Part shown: piece by piece, positions 4,954 through 12,043 of the stretch
How positions within the stretch are numbered: the stretch's first letter is position 1
Layout of the letters: each line of letters begins with the position of its first letter
Origin: Acidobacteriota bacterium
GTDB lineage: Bacteria > Acidobacteriota > Terriglobia > Terriglobales > Acidobacteriaceae
DNA: 15,468 nt
Direction of reading: 5' to 3'
Assembly (NCBI GenBank): GCA_021779695.1
Contig: JAJYAE010000066.1
Coordinates: 1 to 15,468 of the forward strand
Translations under genes and position numbers: made by a program
Notes under the pieces: model-generated
Told to the model about the DNA's origin: nothing
Seen by the model: only the letters and a program-made list of their open reading frames with translations
Databases searched by the model: none

Positions 4954-7605
4954 CTATTCCGTGCGCAATGCTTGCATTGGATCAACGTTGGAGGCGCGCG
5001 CCGCTGGCAACCACACAGCCAGGAGAGCCACCACAGCAAGGATTAATGGCGCCGATACGAATACAGCCGGATCCCAGGGCTTGACGCCGAATAGGAAGGT
5101 GGACAAGAGGCGGGTCAGCCCGAAGGATGCAGCAATGCCGCAGACTATGCCCATCAAGGCGAGTCGCATGCCCTGCCAAACAACCAGCTTTCTAATCCGT
5201 TTACTGTCCGCGCCGAGCGCCATGCGGATGCCGATTTCTTGCGTGCGTTGCGCGACCGAATAGGCCATCAAACCGTAGATGCCGATCGTGGCCAACAGGA
5301 GCGCAACAGCTCCGAAGATGCTAAGCAGCAACATGTTGAAGTTTTGACGCGCGGTCGAGCGTGCCATCACCTCATCCATGGTGCGGATGTGCGCCACCGG
5401 GAATCCTGCGCTTGCGATACGTAACTGCTCGCTGATAGCAGGTATAGACAGATGAGGGTCATCGTGGGTTCGTACGAACCAGAAGAGCGGTTGAATATTG
5501 GCGTAGGCCGCATTATAGTCATCGGTGACCTGAGCAATAGGCGCGATGATCATAGAACTGGCCGGCTGGGATAGACCGCTGTCGTGGAAGTCAGCGACGA
5601 GACCAACAATAGTTTCGATCCTATTTCCGTGCCTGATGTGCTGTCCAACCGGATCTTGGTTGGGCCAGTATTGCCTGGCGAAGGTCTCGTTGACAAGATC
5701 GACAGCAGGCGCTTCGGCATCGTCGTTTTTGGTGAAATCGCGCCCGCGCAAAATGGGGATCTTGAATAGGCTGAGGTAACCCGGCGTGACGCTCATCCAT
5801 TGGCTTCCACAGCAGTTTTTTTCGACCGGTCGCCCGACAATCTGAAATGCCGTACCATCTTCTACATCGATAGGCCTCCAGAAACCGGCTGCAGCAACTT
5901 CCACACCTGGGAGAGCATTGAGACGGTTGCGGCCATCTTGCAGCAATCGTGCGATACCGGCCGTGTTTTGAAAGTGTGGACCATTGAGCGACATCTCCAT
6001 GGTCAAAACATTGTGCGAATCAAAGCCAGGTCCTACCTCATGCAGAGCTATGAAGGTGCGAATGAGAAGTGCGGCACAGATCAGCAGAACAAGAGCCAAC
6101 GAGACCTCGCCTAGGACGAGCACTGAGCGCGCCTTCCCCTCGCGGAACCCACTGCCAGATCGGTTGCCACTCTCCTTGAGAACAGCGTTCAAATCGGAAC
6201 GTGAAGCGCTAATGGCCGGGAACAGCCCAAAGACAATGCCCGTAAGGAGCGAGACAGCTAGGGTAAAGCCGAGCACGCGCCAATCGATGCCGATGGCAGA
6301 GCCGTCCTCGCCGATTCTGGGCAGGCCGGCTGGGCTGATAGCGAGTAGGGTGCGCATTCCTGTATAACCGAGAACCATGCCCAGAATGCCGCCGGCCAAA
6401 GAGAGTATCAGGCTTTCGGTGAGCAACTGGCGTACGATGTGCGCGCGGCCGGCACCCATTGCGGAACGTATTGCGAACTCGCGCTTGCGCGCAGTAGCAC
6501 GCACCAGCAGCAGATTGGCGACATTGGCGCAGGAGATCAGCAGCACCAGTCCTACTGCGCCGAGCATCATTAGCAGCGCATTGCGAGCATCACCGATGAT
6601 GCTGTCACGCAACGGTCCGACCGTGAAATAAGGTCGCCAATCCGTGTTGGGGAACTCACGGTGGTACTCCGGGCTCGTCGCACGCAATTGTACGTTGGCT
6701 TGGGCGACGGTGACGCCCGGCTGAAGCAATCCGGTCACCTCGAAGAAAATGTTCGGGTCTCGGCTGAGCGGGTCAAACTGAAAAGGTAACCAGAGGTCAG
6801 CTTGCGGGTCCGCGACGAAATCCTTTCCGATCACGCCGACAACGGTGTATGGCTCATTGCCTACCGAGATAGATCTCCCAACGATGGTCTTGTCTCCGCC
6901 GAATCTGCGTTGCCACAGACCGTAGCTCAGTATTACTACATGGCCGCCGTGGGGCGAGGCCTCTTGCTTGGTGAAAGTCCGTCCCAGTTCTACAGGGGCG
7001 CCATATACGCGGAAGTAGCCTTCAGTCACATGGATCCCATGAATCTGCTCGGGATGGCTTCCGCCGGTCAGATTGAAGCCTGGGCCTGCGTTGTCGTATC
7101 CAACAACCTCTTTAAATAAGCTTGTTTGCCGTTCGAAGAAGTGAAACTCAGGAATGCTATGAAGGTTGTTGGCAAGGCCTGAGGTGTGCGCCAGAAAATC
7201 GACCATGCGTTGGGCGTTGGGATAGGTAAGCGGCGTAAGAAGAACGGTATTCACAACGGAGAAGATGGCGGTGTTGGCTCCGATGCCCAGGGCCAGCGCG
7301 GCTACCGCTGAAAGAGTGAACCCAGGATGATGACAAAGCTGCCGCAGACCGAAGCGCACGTCCTGGAAAAACAACTCCAGGCTCGTGCCAGCGCGTTGAT
7401 CGCGCACTGCCTGCTTGACCTGTTCGAGCCCACCGCATTCCGTCAAAACCTGCCTGCGTGCCTCCTTGGGAGAGACTCCTCTTTCAACCTTCTCGTGAGC
7501 TAAGGCATCCACATAGCTCCGGATTTCCATGTCCAGCTCTGATTCAACCTGCTGCTTGTGCAGCATTGTCATAAGCGCTGATTTGATCCGCGAGCCGATC
7601 ACCAT
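4954..7605 (-). CDS. ADOP-type duplicated MacB/FtsX permease
   Basis: The 883-residue product is an ABC-type permease of the acidobacterial duplicated orphan permease kind. It has an N-terminal cytoplasmic prefix (about 1-80, including RGVSPKEARRQVL) and a first membrane helix and MacB-like periplasmic core (ALALGIGANTAIFSVVNTVL). A first FtsX domain follows (GLVLLISCANVANLLLVRA, IRSAMGAGRAHIVRQLL), then a second core and a second FtsX domain (LLATIGIYGLMAYSVAQRTQ, IGIRMALGADSKRIRKLV), ending NVDPMQALRTE. It has about eight membrane helices. Such proteins usually lack a dedicated ATPase next door, as here. The family is related to MacB/LolCE efflux or lipoprotein export, but its substrate is unknown. 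I place the start at ATG 7605 rather than the longer frame from 7662, because AGGAGG sits 5 bases upstream, overlapping the PadR stop. The gap to PadR is 8 bases. Confidence 0.92.
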   Translation of the reverse strand: MVIGSRIKSALMTMLHKQQVESELDMEIRSYVDALAHEKVERGVSPKEARRQVLTECGGLEQVKQAVRDQRAGTSLELFFQDVRFGLRQLCHHPGFTLSAVAALALGIGANTAIFSVVNTVLLTPLTYPNAQRMVDFLAHTSGLANNLHSIPEFHFFERQTSLFKEVVGYDNAGPGFNLTGGSHPEQIHGIHVTEGYFRVYGAPVELGRTFTKQEASPHGGHVVILSYGLWQRRFGGDKTIVGRSISVGNEPYTVVGVIGKDFVADPQADLWLPFQFDPLSRDPNIFFEVTGLLQPGVTVAQANVQLRATSPEYHREFPNTDWRPYFTVGPLRDSIIGDARNALLMMLGAVGLVLLISCANVANLLLVRATARKREFAIRSAMGAGRAHIVRQLLTESLILSLAGGILGMVLGYTGMRTLLAISPAGLPRIGEDGSAIGIDWRVLGFTLAVSLLTGIVFGLFPAISASRSDLNAVLKESGNRSGSGFREGKARSVLVLGEVSLALVLLICAALLIRTFIALHEVGPGFDSHNVLTMEMSLNGPHFQNTAGIARLLQDGRNRLNALPGVEVAAAGFWRPIDVEDGTAFQIVGRPVEKNCCGSQWMSVTPGYLSLFKIPILRGRDFTKNDDAEAPAVDLVNETFARQYWPNQDPVGQHIRHGNRIETIVGLVADFHDSGLSQPASSMIIAPIAQVTDDYNAAYANIQPLFWFVRTHDDPHLSIPAISEQLRIASAGFPVAHIRTMDEVMARSTARQNFNMLLLSIFGAVALLLATIGIYGLMAYSVAQRTQEIGIRMALGADSKRIRKLVVWQGMRLALMGIVCGIAASFGLTRLLSTFLFGVKPWDPAVFVSAPLILAVVALLAVWLPAARASNVDPMQALRTE

Positions 7606-7613
7606 AGGGCCTC

Positions 7614-7946
7614 CTAGTTCGCTTTCAAAGCGTTCGCGATGGCACGTGAGATCATCGTCCATTGCTCGGTTTCAATTCCCAATTGGCGCTCGCCTGCCTT
7701 GGTTCGCCGGTAATATCTGGCACGCCGATTATTCTCCGATTCTCCCCAGAACGACGTCAGCCATCCAGCCTCTTCCATACGGTGAAGTGCGGGAAAGAGA
7801 GACCCTGGCCTGACCTTGAATGTGCCCCTGGTGATTTGCTCGACGCGCCGGGCGATCCCCAATCCATGGAATTCGGCGTCGCCAATCGCCTTGAGGATCA
7901 GCAGGTCCAGCGTCCCCTGTAACAGATTCGCCTGATCTTGATCCAC
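7614..7946 (-). CDS. PadR-family transcriptional regulator of the ADOP operon
   Basis: The 110-residue product is a PadR winged-helix repressor of the short (PadR-s2-like) type. It opens MDQDQANLLQGTLDLLILKAI, contains HGLGIARRVEQIT and the recognition region RPGSLFPALHRMEEAGWL, and continues with the wing ARYYRRTKAGERQL. I chose the GTG at 7946 as start: AGGAGG lies 6 bases upstream, and most relatives open with a short polar stretch before LLQGTLDLLIL. A TTG at 7967 would add seven residues but would place the ribosome binding site inside the gene. It is first in a two-gene operon with the ADOP permease, an arrangement seen very often in Acidobacteriota. It probably represses its own promoter and responds to a toxic small molecule, as PadR relatives do. 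Confidence 0.92.
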   Translation of the reverse strand: MDQDQANLLQGTLDLLILKAIGDAEFHGLGIARRVEQITRGTFKVRPGSLFPALHRMEEAGWLTSFWGESENNRRARYYRRTKAGERQLGIETEQWTMISRAIANALKAN

Positions 7947-7974
7947 TACCTGCCTCCTATTGAACAACGATAGG

Positions 7975-8004
7975 AGTATGAGGACTACTCATAAAGAATG
8001 TCAA
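7975..8004 (-). promoter_or_regulatory. Promoter of the PadR-ADOP operon
   Basis: On the minus strand, TTGACA (8004-7999, a perfect -35) is followed after 18 bases by CATACT (7980-7975, 4 of 6 matches to the -10 consensus). Transcription would start near 7968, giving a leader of about 20 bases that contains the AGGAGG of the PadR gene. Confidence 0.6.
7977..7993. promoter_or_regulatory. Inverted repeat TATGAG-N5-CTCATA, candidate PadR operator
   Basis: Perfect 6-base arms lie within the -35/-10 spacer of the PadR-ADOP promoter and overlap the -10. A dimeric repressor bound here would block RNA polymerase. Position and symmetry support an autoregulatory PadR site; binding is inferred. Confidence 0.5.
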
Positions 8005-8170
8005 TAGGAGCATCAAGGACAAGGCATTGATGAAATCGGTGACGGAGGGGGAGAAAGGGGATGATGTACCAACTGCGACTGACAGCATTCTCTTTCCGCA
8101 CGAATCGTGGCACGTTTGCAAGATATGTCAGGTAAACGGAGGTGTCGCCAATCATTGGTGATTCAGGTAG

Positions 8171-8247
8171 CCTGACGTTCTGAATTCAGGCAAGAGCCTG
8201 TATCACCGCCTAGTAGGACCCTTGCCGATATTTACTACGTGGATAAC
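8171..8247 (+). repeat. Interspersed repeat family A, copy 5
   Basis: It reads CCTGACGTTCTGAATTCAGG, then CAAGAGCCTGTATCACCGCC (8191-8210). An extension (to 8247) with TTGCCGATATTTAC and GTGGATAAC is shared with the copy at 9360-9406; I count about 37 of 47 identical bases. The two copies flank the secreted-protein gene as direct repeats. Confidence 0.65.
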
Positions 8248-8266
8248 AATACCATTGAGTTGTGGA

Positions 8267-8295
8267 TTTCCGGGGATTGTCTCCAATGCCGACGA
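8267..8295 (+). repeat. Repeat family C, copy 1
   Basis: TTTCCGGGGATTGTCTCCAA (8267-8286) followed by TGCCGAC matches 11161-11191 (TTTCCGGGAGCATTGTCTCC, then ATTGCCGAC) with only a 2-base length difference and few mismatches. Both copies are intergenic and on the plus strand. Confidence 0.5.
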
Positions 8296-8390
8296 CGCAT
8301 CCGAATCAGCGATTATGATCCCTGTAACCTTCCTCACATGGCTTGGCCGAAGCGTTCTGGGTTGACAGTCATGAAAAAGGAGCCCGAGCC

Positions 8391-9332
8391 TTGAAAGCTA
8401 GACATAAGCCACTGACCATTGGAATTGCTTCTATAGCTCTACTGGATTTGGTTGGGTTCATGTCGATGGCCGTGGCCCAGCAACAACAGCCGCATGTCTT
8501 CGATCCTAATCACCAGCCCGCGGTTATGCTCACGACACCGGAGCTGAACGCTCAAGTGCTCGCGCAACCCAGAGACCCCCAGACGGGGCAAACGCGCTCC
8601 ATCGCCCTGAAGACCTCTGCGGGAGAGGCTGCAGTTGCTCTGCCCTTTCAGTTCGCACAGGTAAACGCCCTTGCGAAAGGCCCGTCAGGAAGACTGGTCG
8701 TCGTGGGGATGGCGACGGGGAGCGTTTGGGAGGTGGGAATCATTGATGTGGCGGCGGCCAGGCTCATCGATAAGTTCATGTGCTACTCGCCGGCCGTATC
8801 ACCGGAAGGCGCCTATATCGCCTTTATCAAGATGTTCGGCCCGCATTCCGCGCGTTCGCCCGAGGACGACGTGATGCTGTATGACGTGGCCCTAAATCCT
8901 GCCGCAAACCGTCCGAGCGGCATCTCGTTAGACGATGAAATTAACCTCGGCTTCGAGCTCTATCCTTGGGGCATCGGGACCACAGCCGACAACGAGGACG
9001 TGCCGACCCAATCGGCGAACATTGTTGGCGGAGGCGGTCAATTTCTCTGGAAGGATTCCGAGTTCTTCTTTTGGAGCAGAGCAACTGGAAAATATCAGAT
9101 CGTCCGGGTCGCAATCGCCGGAAAAGGCGCGACCGTGAGTAGCTCGTCCCTCTCTGAATCCGAGCTTCGCCCGGCTCCGGAGCCTCTTGCGATGTTTCTC
9201 GAAGACATCACTAACGAAGAGGGCATGGTGAGGGCAATTCTATCCCTCGGCAGTTCCCATAAGTTTCCAGTAAGCGCGCCTGAGTTCAAACGCCTCGGCA
9301 CCGCAGATCTAAGCGCGCTGCCGGCAAGGTGA
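8391..9332 (+). CDS. Secreted protein of unknown function, possible beta-propeller-like fold
   Basis: I place the start at TTG 8391. AAGGAG (8377-8382) lies 8 bases upstream, and the resulting N-terminus is a clean signal peptide: MKARHKP, a hydrophobic run, then MAVA-QQQQP with a likely cleavage after AVA. The frame can be read upstream to an ATG at 8343, but that would bury the signal peptide behind 16 polar residues and has no ribosome binding site. The mature protein has strand-rich segments with WD40/PD40-like phrasing (SGRLVVVGMATGSVWEVGIIDV, CYSPAVSPEGAYIAFI, DDVMLYDVAL), suggesting two or three propeller-type blades. I recognise no enzyme motif. It is flanked by direct copies of repeat A. 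The 313-residue length and intact frame argue for a functional gene. Confidence 0.7.
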   Translation: MKARHKPLTIGIASIALLDLVGFMSMAVAQQQQPHVFDPNHQPAVMLTTPELNAQVLAQPRDPQTGQTRSIALKTSAGEAAVALPFQFAQVNALAKGPSGRLVVVGMATGSVWEVGIIDVAAARLIDKFMCYSPAVSPEGAYIAFIKMFGPHSARSPEDDVMLYDVALNPAANRPSGISLDDEINLGFELYPWGIGTTADNEDVPTQSANIVGGGGQFLWKDSEFFFWSRATGKYQIVRVAIAGKGATVSSSSLSESELRPAPEPLAMFLEDITNEEGMVRAILSLGSSHKFPVSAPEFKRLGTADLSALPAR

Positions 9333-9711
9333 TCGCATGCGATCGAGCAGTTCTGGGCCTATCACCGCCGATGATTACCTTTGCCGATGTTTACCAGGTG
9401 GATAGCTATGGGCCGGGCTCCGGATAGTTTAGGGGCGTCATCTCCACGGCCGATCGCTCATTTGCGCCAAATCAGGAAGGGCAGAGAGGATAAACTGCTG
9501 CCGCAGCGAGGAATGAACCGGAATCGTTTAGAGTTCAATGCCCTCTTTCTTGTCCTGCTACTGGTGACCCGCGCCAGCACCATGGCAGGGGCGCTCCCAT
9601 GAAGAGTGCCTATCTGGTCTGCCCAGTGACCGGGGGCCGAACATTGGTTCGAAGTTGGCGTCACAATGGGACCTGTAAGATTGATGATCGATAGGCAGGA
9701 GGTCGAAATCA
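9333..9711. other. 379-base gap: repeat A copy and a signal-peptide-like remnant
   Basis: The gap holds a repeat A copy (9350-9406). A short frame at 9513-9602 encodes MNRNRLEFNALFLVLLLVTR, then ASTMAGALP and a stop, and looks like a bare signal peptide. It may be the start of a decayed secreted-protein gene. No promoter hexamers stand out upstream of the S41 peptidase gene. Confidence 0.45.
9350..9406 (+). repeat. Interspersed repeat family A, copy 6
   Basis: GGGCCTATCACCGCCGATGA (9355-9374) carries the core, and an extension with TTTGCCGATGTTTAC and GTGGATAGC continues the match to copy 5 at 8201-8247. It starts about 20 bases after the stop of the secreted-protein gene. Confidence 0.65.
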
Positions 9712-11043
9712 ATGAATAACAGAGCCATTTCCATCTTGGTCCTGCTAATGTTTGCTGCAACCCCGTTCGCTGCAGCCCAGGTAAAGATCCCCGCTACGCC
9801 GGCCGGCCAGACTCTCCAGGCGTGGCTCGATGCATTCAATAGCGGCGAACAGGCCAAGATCGCGAACTACATCAAGACCTTTGACCCAAGCCAATCCGTC
9901 GACGGTACGGTCTCATTCCGCTCGCAAACCGGCGGCTTCGACCTCCTGTCCATCGAAACGAGTGAGCCACTGCGCATTCGGTTTCTGGTAAGAGGCCGGG
10001 GCGACGGCATTACAGCCGTTGGCACTCTTTCTCTGAAGAACGCGCAACCGCCGACTGTGGATACACTTTCAGTTCGTGCGATGCCACCGGGAACAAAGCC
10101 GGTAATTGTGACCGTCGATGCGGCCATGCGCAAACAGGTGGTCGATGGCATCAACGCCGATCTCGACGAGTACTACATTGATCTGCCGCTCGCCAAGGAA
10201 ATGGAAGCCGCACTCACTTCTCACCTGAAGGCCGGCAATTATGAAAAGCTCACCGAGGGCGACGCATTTGCTGCGCAGCTCACCGACGACATGCGCGCGG
10301 TAAGTCACGACAAACACCTGCGAGTCAACTTCAACCCGTTCAAGATTCCGCCTCCACAGGCGCCCACCGCGGAAGATGTGGCGCGCTTCCATCACCAAAT
10401 GGAGGAAGACAACTGCGCTTTCAGCAAAGTCGAGATCCTCGCCGGCAACATCGGCTACGTCAAATTCGATGGTTTCATGGACGCTTCATTTTGCGGATCA
10501 ACGGTAGCTGCGGCAATGGAATTCATTGCGCATACAGATGCGATTATCTTCGACCTGCGCCAGAACGGCGGTGGCCAACCAGACATGGTGACATTGATTG
10601 CAAGCTATCTCTTCGACAAGCCAACTCACCTAATTGACATGTACAACCGCAAGGAAGACTCAACAAGGCAGAACTGGACTCTCTCCTACCTGCCCGGCCC
10701 CCGACTTACTACACAGCCCGTATACGTCTTGACCTCGAAGAGGACCTTTTCCGGCGCCGAAGAGTTCGCATTCGATCTTAGGAATCAGAAGCGAGCCACA
10801 ATCGTTGGCGAAACCACCGGCGGTGGTGCTCATCCCGTTGGCGGACATGTGGTTGCAGATTACTTCATGGTCGGCGTGCCGTTTGCGAAGTCTCTCGACC
10901 CTGGGACCAAAACCAACTGGGAGGGCACTGGCATCGTGCCAGACGTGAAGGTCCCGGCGGTAGATGCTCTAACCACTGCAGAAAAGCTGGCAATCGACAA
11001 GATCCAATCAGTGCAACGCAAGTCGGCCGCCCCGACACCTTGA
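9712..11043 (+). CDS. Secreted S41-family serine peptidase (IRBP/CtpA-like)
   Basis: The 443-residue protein begins with a signal peptide (MNNRAISILVLLMFAATPF, cleavage likely after AAA near residue 22). An N-terminal module (about 28-110) precedes an IRBP-type S41 N-terminal helical domain (about 135-200) with no obvious PDZ insertion. The catalytic core (about 240-415) carries DLRQNGGG (281-288), the nucleophile Ser347 in TSKRTFSGAEEF and GETTGGGAHP (366-375), then TNWEGTGIVPDV (401-412). Members of this family cleave peptides or unfolded proteins outside the cytoplasm; the substrate here is unknown. AGGAGG lies 9 bases before the ATG. The gene follows the unknown secreted protein on the same strand after 379 bases, so cotranscription is unlikely. 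Confidence 0.92.
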   Translation: MNNRAISILVLLMFAATPFAAAQVKIPATPAGQTLQAWLDAFNSGEQAKIANYIKTFDPSQSVDGTVSFRSQTGGFDLLSIETSEPLRIRFLVRGRGDGITAVGTLSLKNAQPPTVDTLSVRAMPPGTKPVIVTVDAAMRKQVVDGINADLDEYYIDLPLAKEMEAALTSHLKAGNYEKLTEGDAFAAQLTDDMRAVSHDKHLRVNFNPFKIPPPQAPTAEDVARFHHQMEEDNCAFSKVEILAGNIGYVKFDGFMDASFCGSTVAAAMEFIAHTDAIIFDLRQNGGGQPDMVTLIASYLFDKPTHLIDMYNRKEDSTRQNWTLSYLPGPRLTTQPVYVLTSKRTFSGAEEFAFDLRNQKRATIVGETTGGGAHPVGGHVVADYFMVGVPFAKSLDPGTKTNWEGTGIVPDVKVPAVDALTTAEKLAIDKIQSVQRKSAAPTP

Positions 11044-11160
11044 CCTGCGTTTAATCAGTCTTTCGTGGTTTAAATATCGGAACGAGCAGTGCTTTCCGGA
11101 AATCTAAGAGAGGATGCAAGCGGCCTCGCCGCGGTATTCTCTGCCTTGCAATACCAGCCG

Positions 11161-11191
11161 TTTCCGGGAGCATTGTCTCCATTGCCGACAA
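11161..11191 (+). repeat. Repeat family C, copy 2
   Basis: It matches 8267-8295 (TTTCCGGG, ATTGTCTCC and TGCCGAC in order). It lies in the gap downstream of the S41 peptidase gene. Confidence 0.5.
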
Positions 11192-11269
11192 TAATCCCAC
11201 TATCGAGATTTTGGGCACTCACCCCATGCTTTGTTGTTGAATAGCTGCAACTTCTGTGGTCTTAATGCG

Positions 11270-11497
11270 ATGAGCAGATTAGAAAAGAGCCTCATTGCAG
11301 TGACTACGCTCATAGCAAATATCCTGATGCACAGCGGCGGCGGCCCACTAACTGGTTTCGAGGTCAAAATCTTCTTGCTGATCGCAGGGACAGGCATCCT
11401 TGTAGCTATCTGCTGGGGAGCCATCGAAGACTGGTTTGAACACGTTCACGGTCGCAACTGGCCGACTTCCCGTTCCGGATCATTGGTCGCTGAGTGA
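11270..11497 (+). CDS. Possible small membrane protein, function unknown
   Basis: From ATG 11270 the frame encodes 75 residues. A moderately hydrophobic stretch (SLIAVTTLIANILMHS), a glycine-rich turn (GGGPLTGFE) and a strongly hydrophobic helix (KIFLLIAGTGILVAICWGAI) are followed by a charged tail (EDWFEHVHGRNW). An in-frame ATG at 11231 would add 13 residues without hydrophobic character. No clear Shine-Dalgarno precedes either. The hydropathy pattern looks genuine, with one or two membrane helices, but I recognise no family. It lies between the S41 gene and the second PadR operon. Confidence 0.4.
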   Translation: MSRLEKSLIAVTTLIANILMHSGGGPLTGFEVKIFLLIAGTGILVAICWGAIEDWFEHVHGRNWPTSRSGSLVAE

Positions 11498-11630
11498 ATC
11501 GATGATTCGCTCAGCGAGAATGGGACATTTAGAAGTCCATTTGCAATTGCAAATTCTGCCTTCGCCGCGAATGGTTGCGCGCGGGTGAGCATCATCTTCC
11601 TCAATATTGCTGTGACTTTGGAACTTAATG

Positions 11631-11659
11631 TTGACAAGATTAGAAATCAGACCTATAGT
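11631..11659 (+). promoter_or_regulatory. Promoter of the PadR-TIKI-like operon
   Basis: TTGACA (11631-11636) is followed after exactly 17 bases by TATAGT (11654-11659), a near-ideal vegetative promoter. Transcription would start near 11666, leaving a leader of about 27 bases before the PadR start codon. Confidence 0.75.
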
Positions 11660-11665
11660 CGTTTA

Positions 11666-11677
11666 TCGATATATCGA
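11666..11677. promoter_or_regulatory. Palindrome TCGATATATCGA at the transcription start, candidate PadR operator
   Basis: This perfect 12-base palindrome begins 7 bases after the -10 box, right at the expected transcription start. A repressor bound here would block initiation or clearance. It differs in sequence from the candidate site of the first PadR (7977-7993), which fits the divergence of the two PadR proteins. Binding is inferred. Confidence 0.55.
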
Positions 11678-11692
11678 GGATCGATTGTCGCT

Positions 11693-12043
11693 ATGCCCAA
11701 ACGGAAACTCGACCCATTACCTTCGGCGGCATTCCAAATTCTGCTTTCGCTGGCAGACGGTGATTTGCATGGCTACGGCATTATGCGCCAAGTCGAGGAG
11801 CAAACCAACGGCCGCATGCGCCTCGGTCCTGGGACCCTCTACAGCTCCATTCAGGGTCTGCTTGAAGAAGGCTTGATCGAGGAGACTGATGGTAGCCCCG
11901 ATCCCGAGGCCGGTCACGAGCGGCGCCGCTACTACCGGTTGTCTTCCTCGGGCCGCAAGCTTGCATGCACTGAAGCCGAGCGACTGGCAGATCTGCTTCG
12001 CGTTGCCCGCGCCAAGAAGATCCTAAGGGGGAAGTATGTCTGA
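11693..12043 (+). CDS. PadR-family transcriptional regulator
   Basis: The 116-residue protein opens MPKRKLDPLPSAAFQILLSL and carries HGYGIMRQVEEQT and the recognition helix region LGPGTLYSSIQGLLEEGLIE, with the wing HERRRYYRLSSSGRKL and a C-terminal dimerisation helix. These are standard PadR features. ATG 11693 is chosen because it lies just after the predicted transcription start; an in-frame ATG at 11585 lies upstream of the promoter and cannot be used by that transcript. A weak GAGGA lies about 13 bases upstream. The stop codon overlaps the next gene by 8 bases, so the two are translationally coupled. It probably represses this operon through the palindrome at 11666-11677. Confidence 0.92.
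   Translation: MPKRKLDPLPSAAFQILLSLADGDLHGYGIMRQVEEQTNGRMRLGPGTLYSSIQGLLEEGLIEETDGSPDPEAGHERRRYYRLSSSGRKLACTEAERLADLLRVARAKKILRGKYV

Larger units (their letters stand above)
8005..8390. other. Gap between PadR operon promoter and secreted-protein gene
   Basis: It holds a repeat A copy (8171-8247) and a repeat C copy (8267-8295). A short open frame runs to TGA 8392-8394, which overlaps the TTG start of the next gene. Candidate starts in that frame are GTG 8239, ATG 8338 and ATG 8371; the last gives only MKKEPEP. I do not call a gene. No clear promoter for the downstream gene was found. Confidence 0.5.

Noticed and set aside
7606..7662. Longer start for the ADOP permease at 7662
   Set aside because: It would overlap the PadR gene by 49 bases and lacks a ribosome binding site, whereas ATG 7605 has AGGAGG 5 bases upstream.
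8790..8810. GTATCACCGG inside the secreted-protein gene, similar to the repeat A core
   Set aside because: It encodes part of a conserved-looking strand (SPEGAYIAF), and no other repeat block is present.
11585..11692. Longer start for the second PadR at 11585
   Set aside because: It lies upstream of the TTGACA/TATAGT promoter, and the extra 36 residues are not PadR-like.
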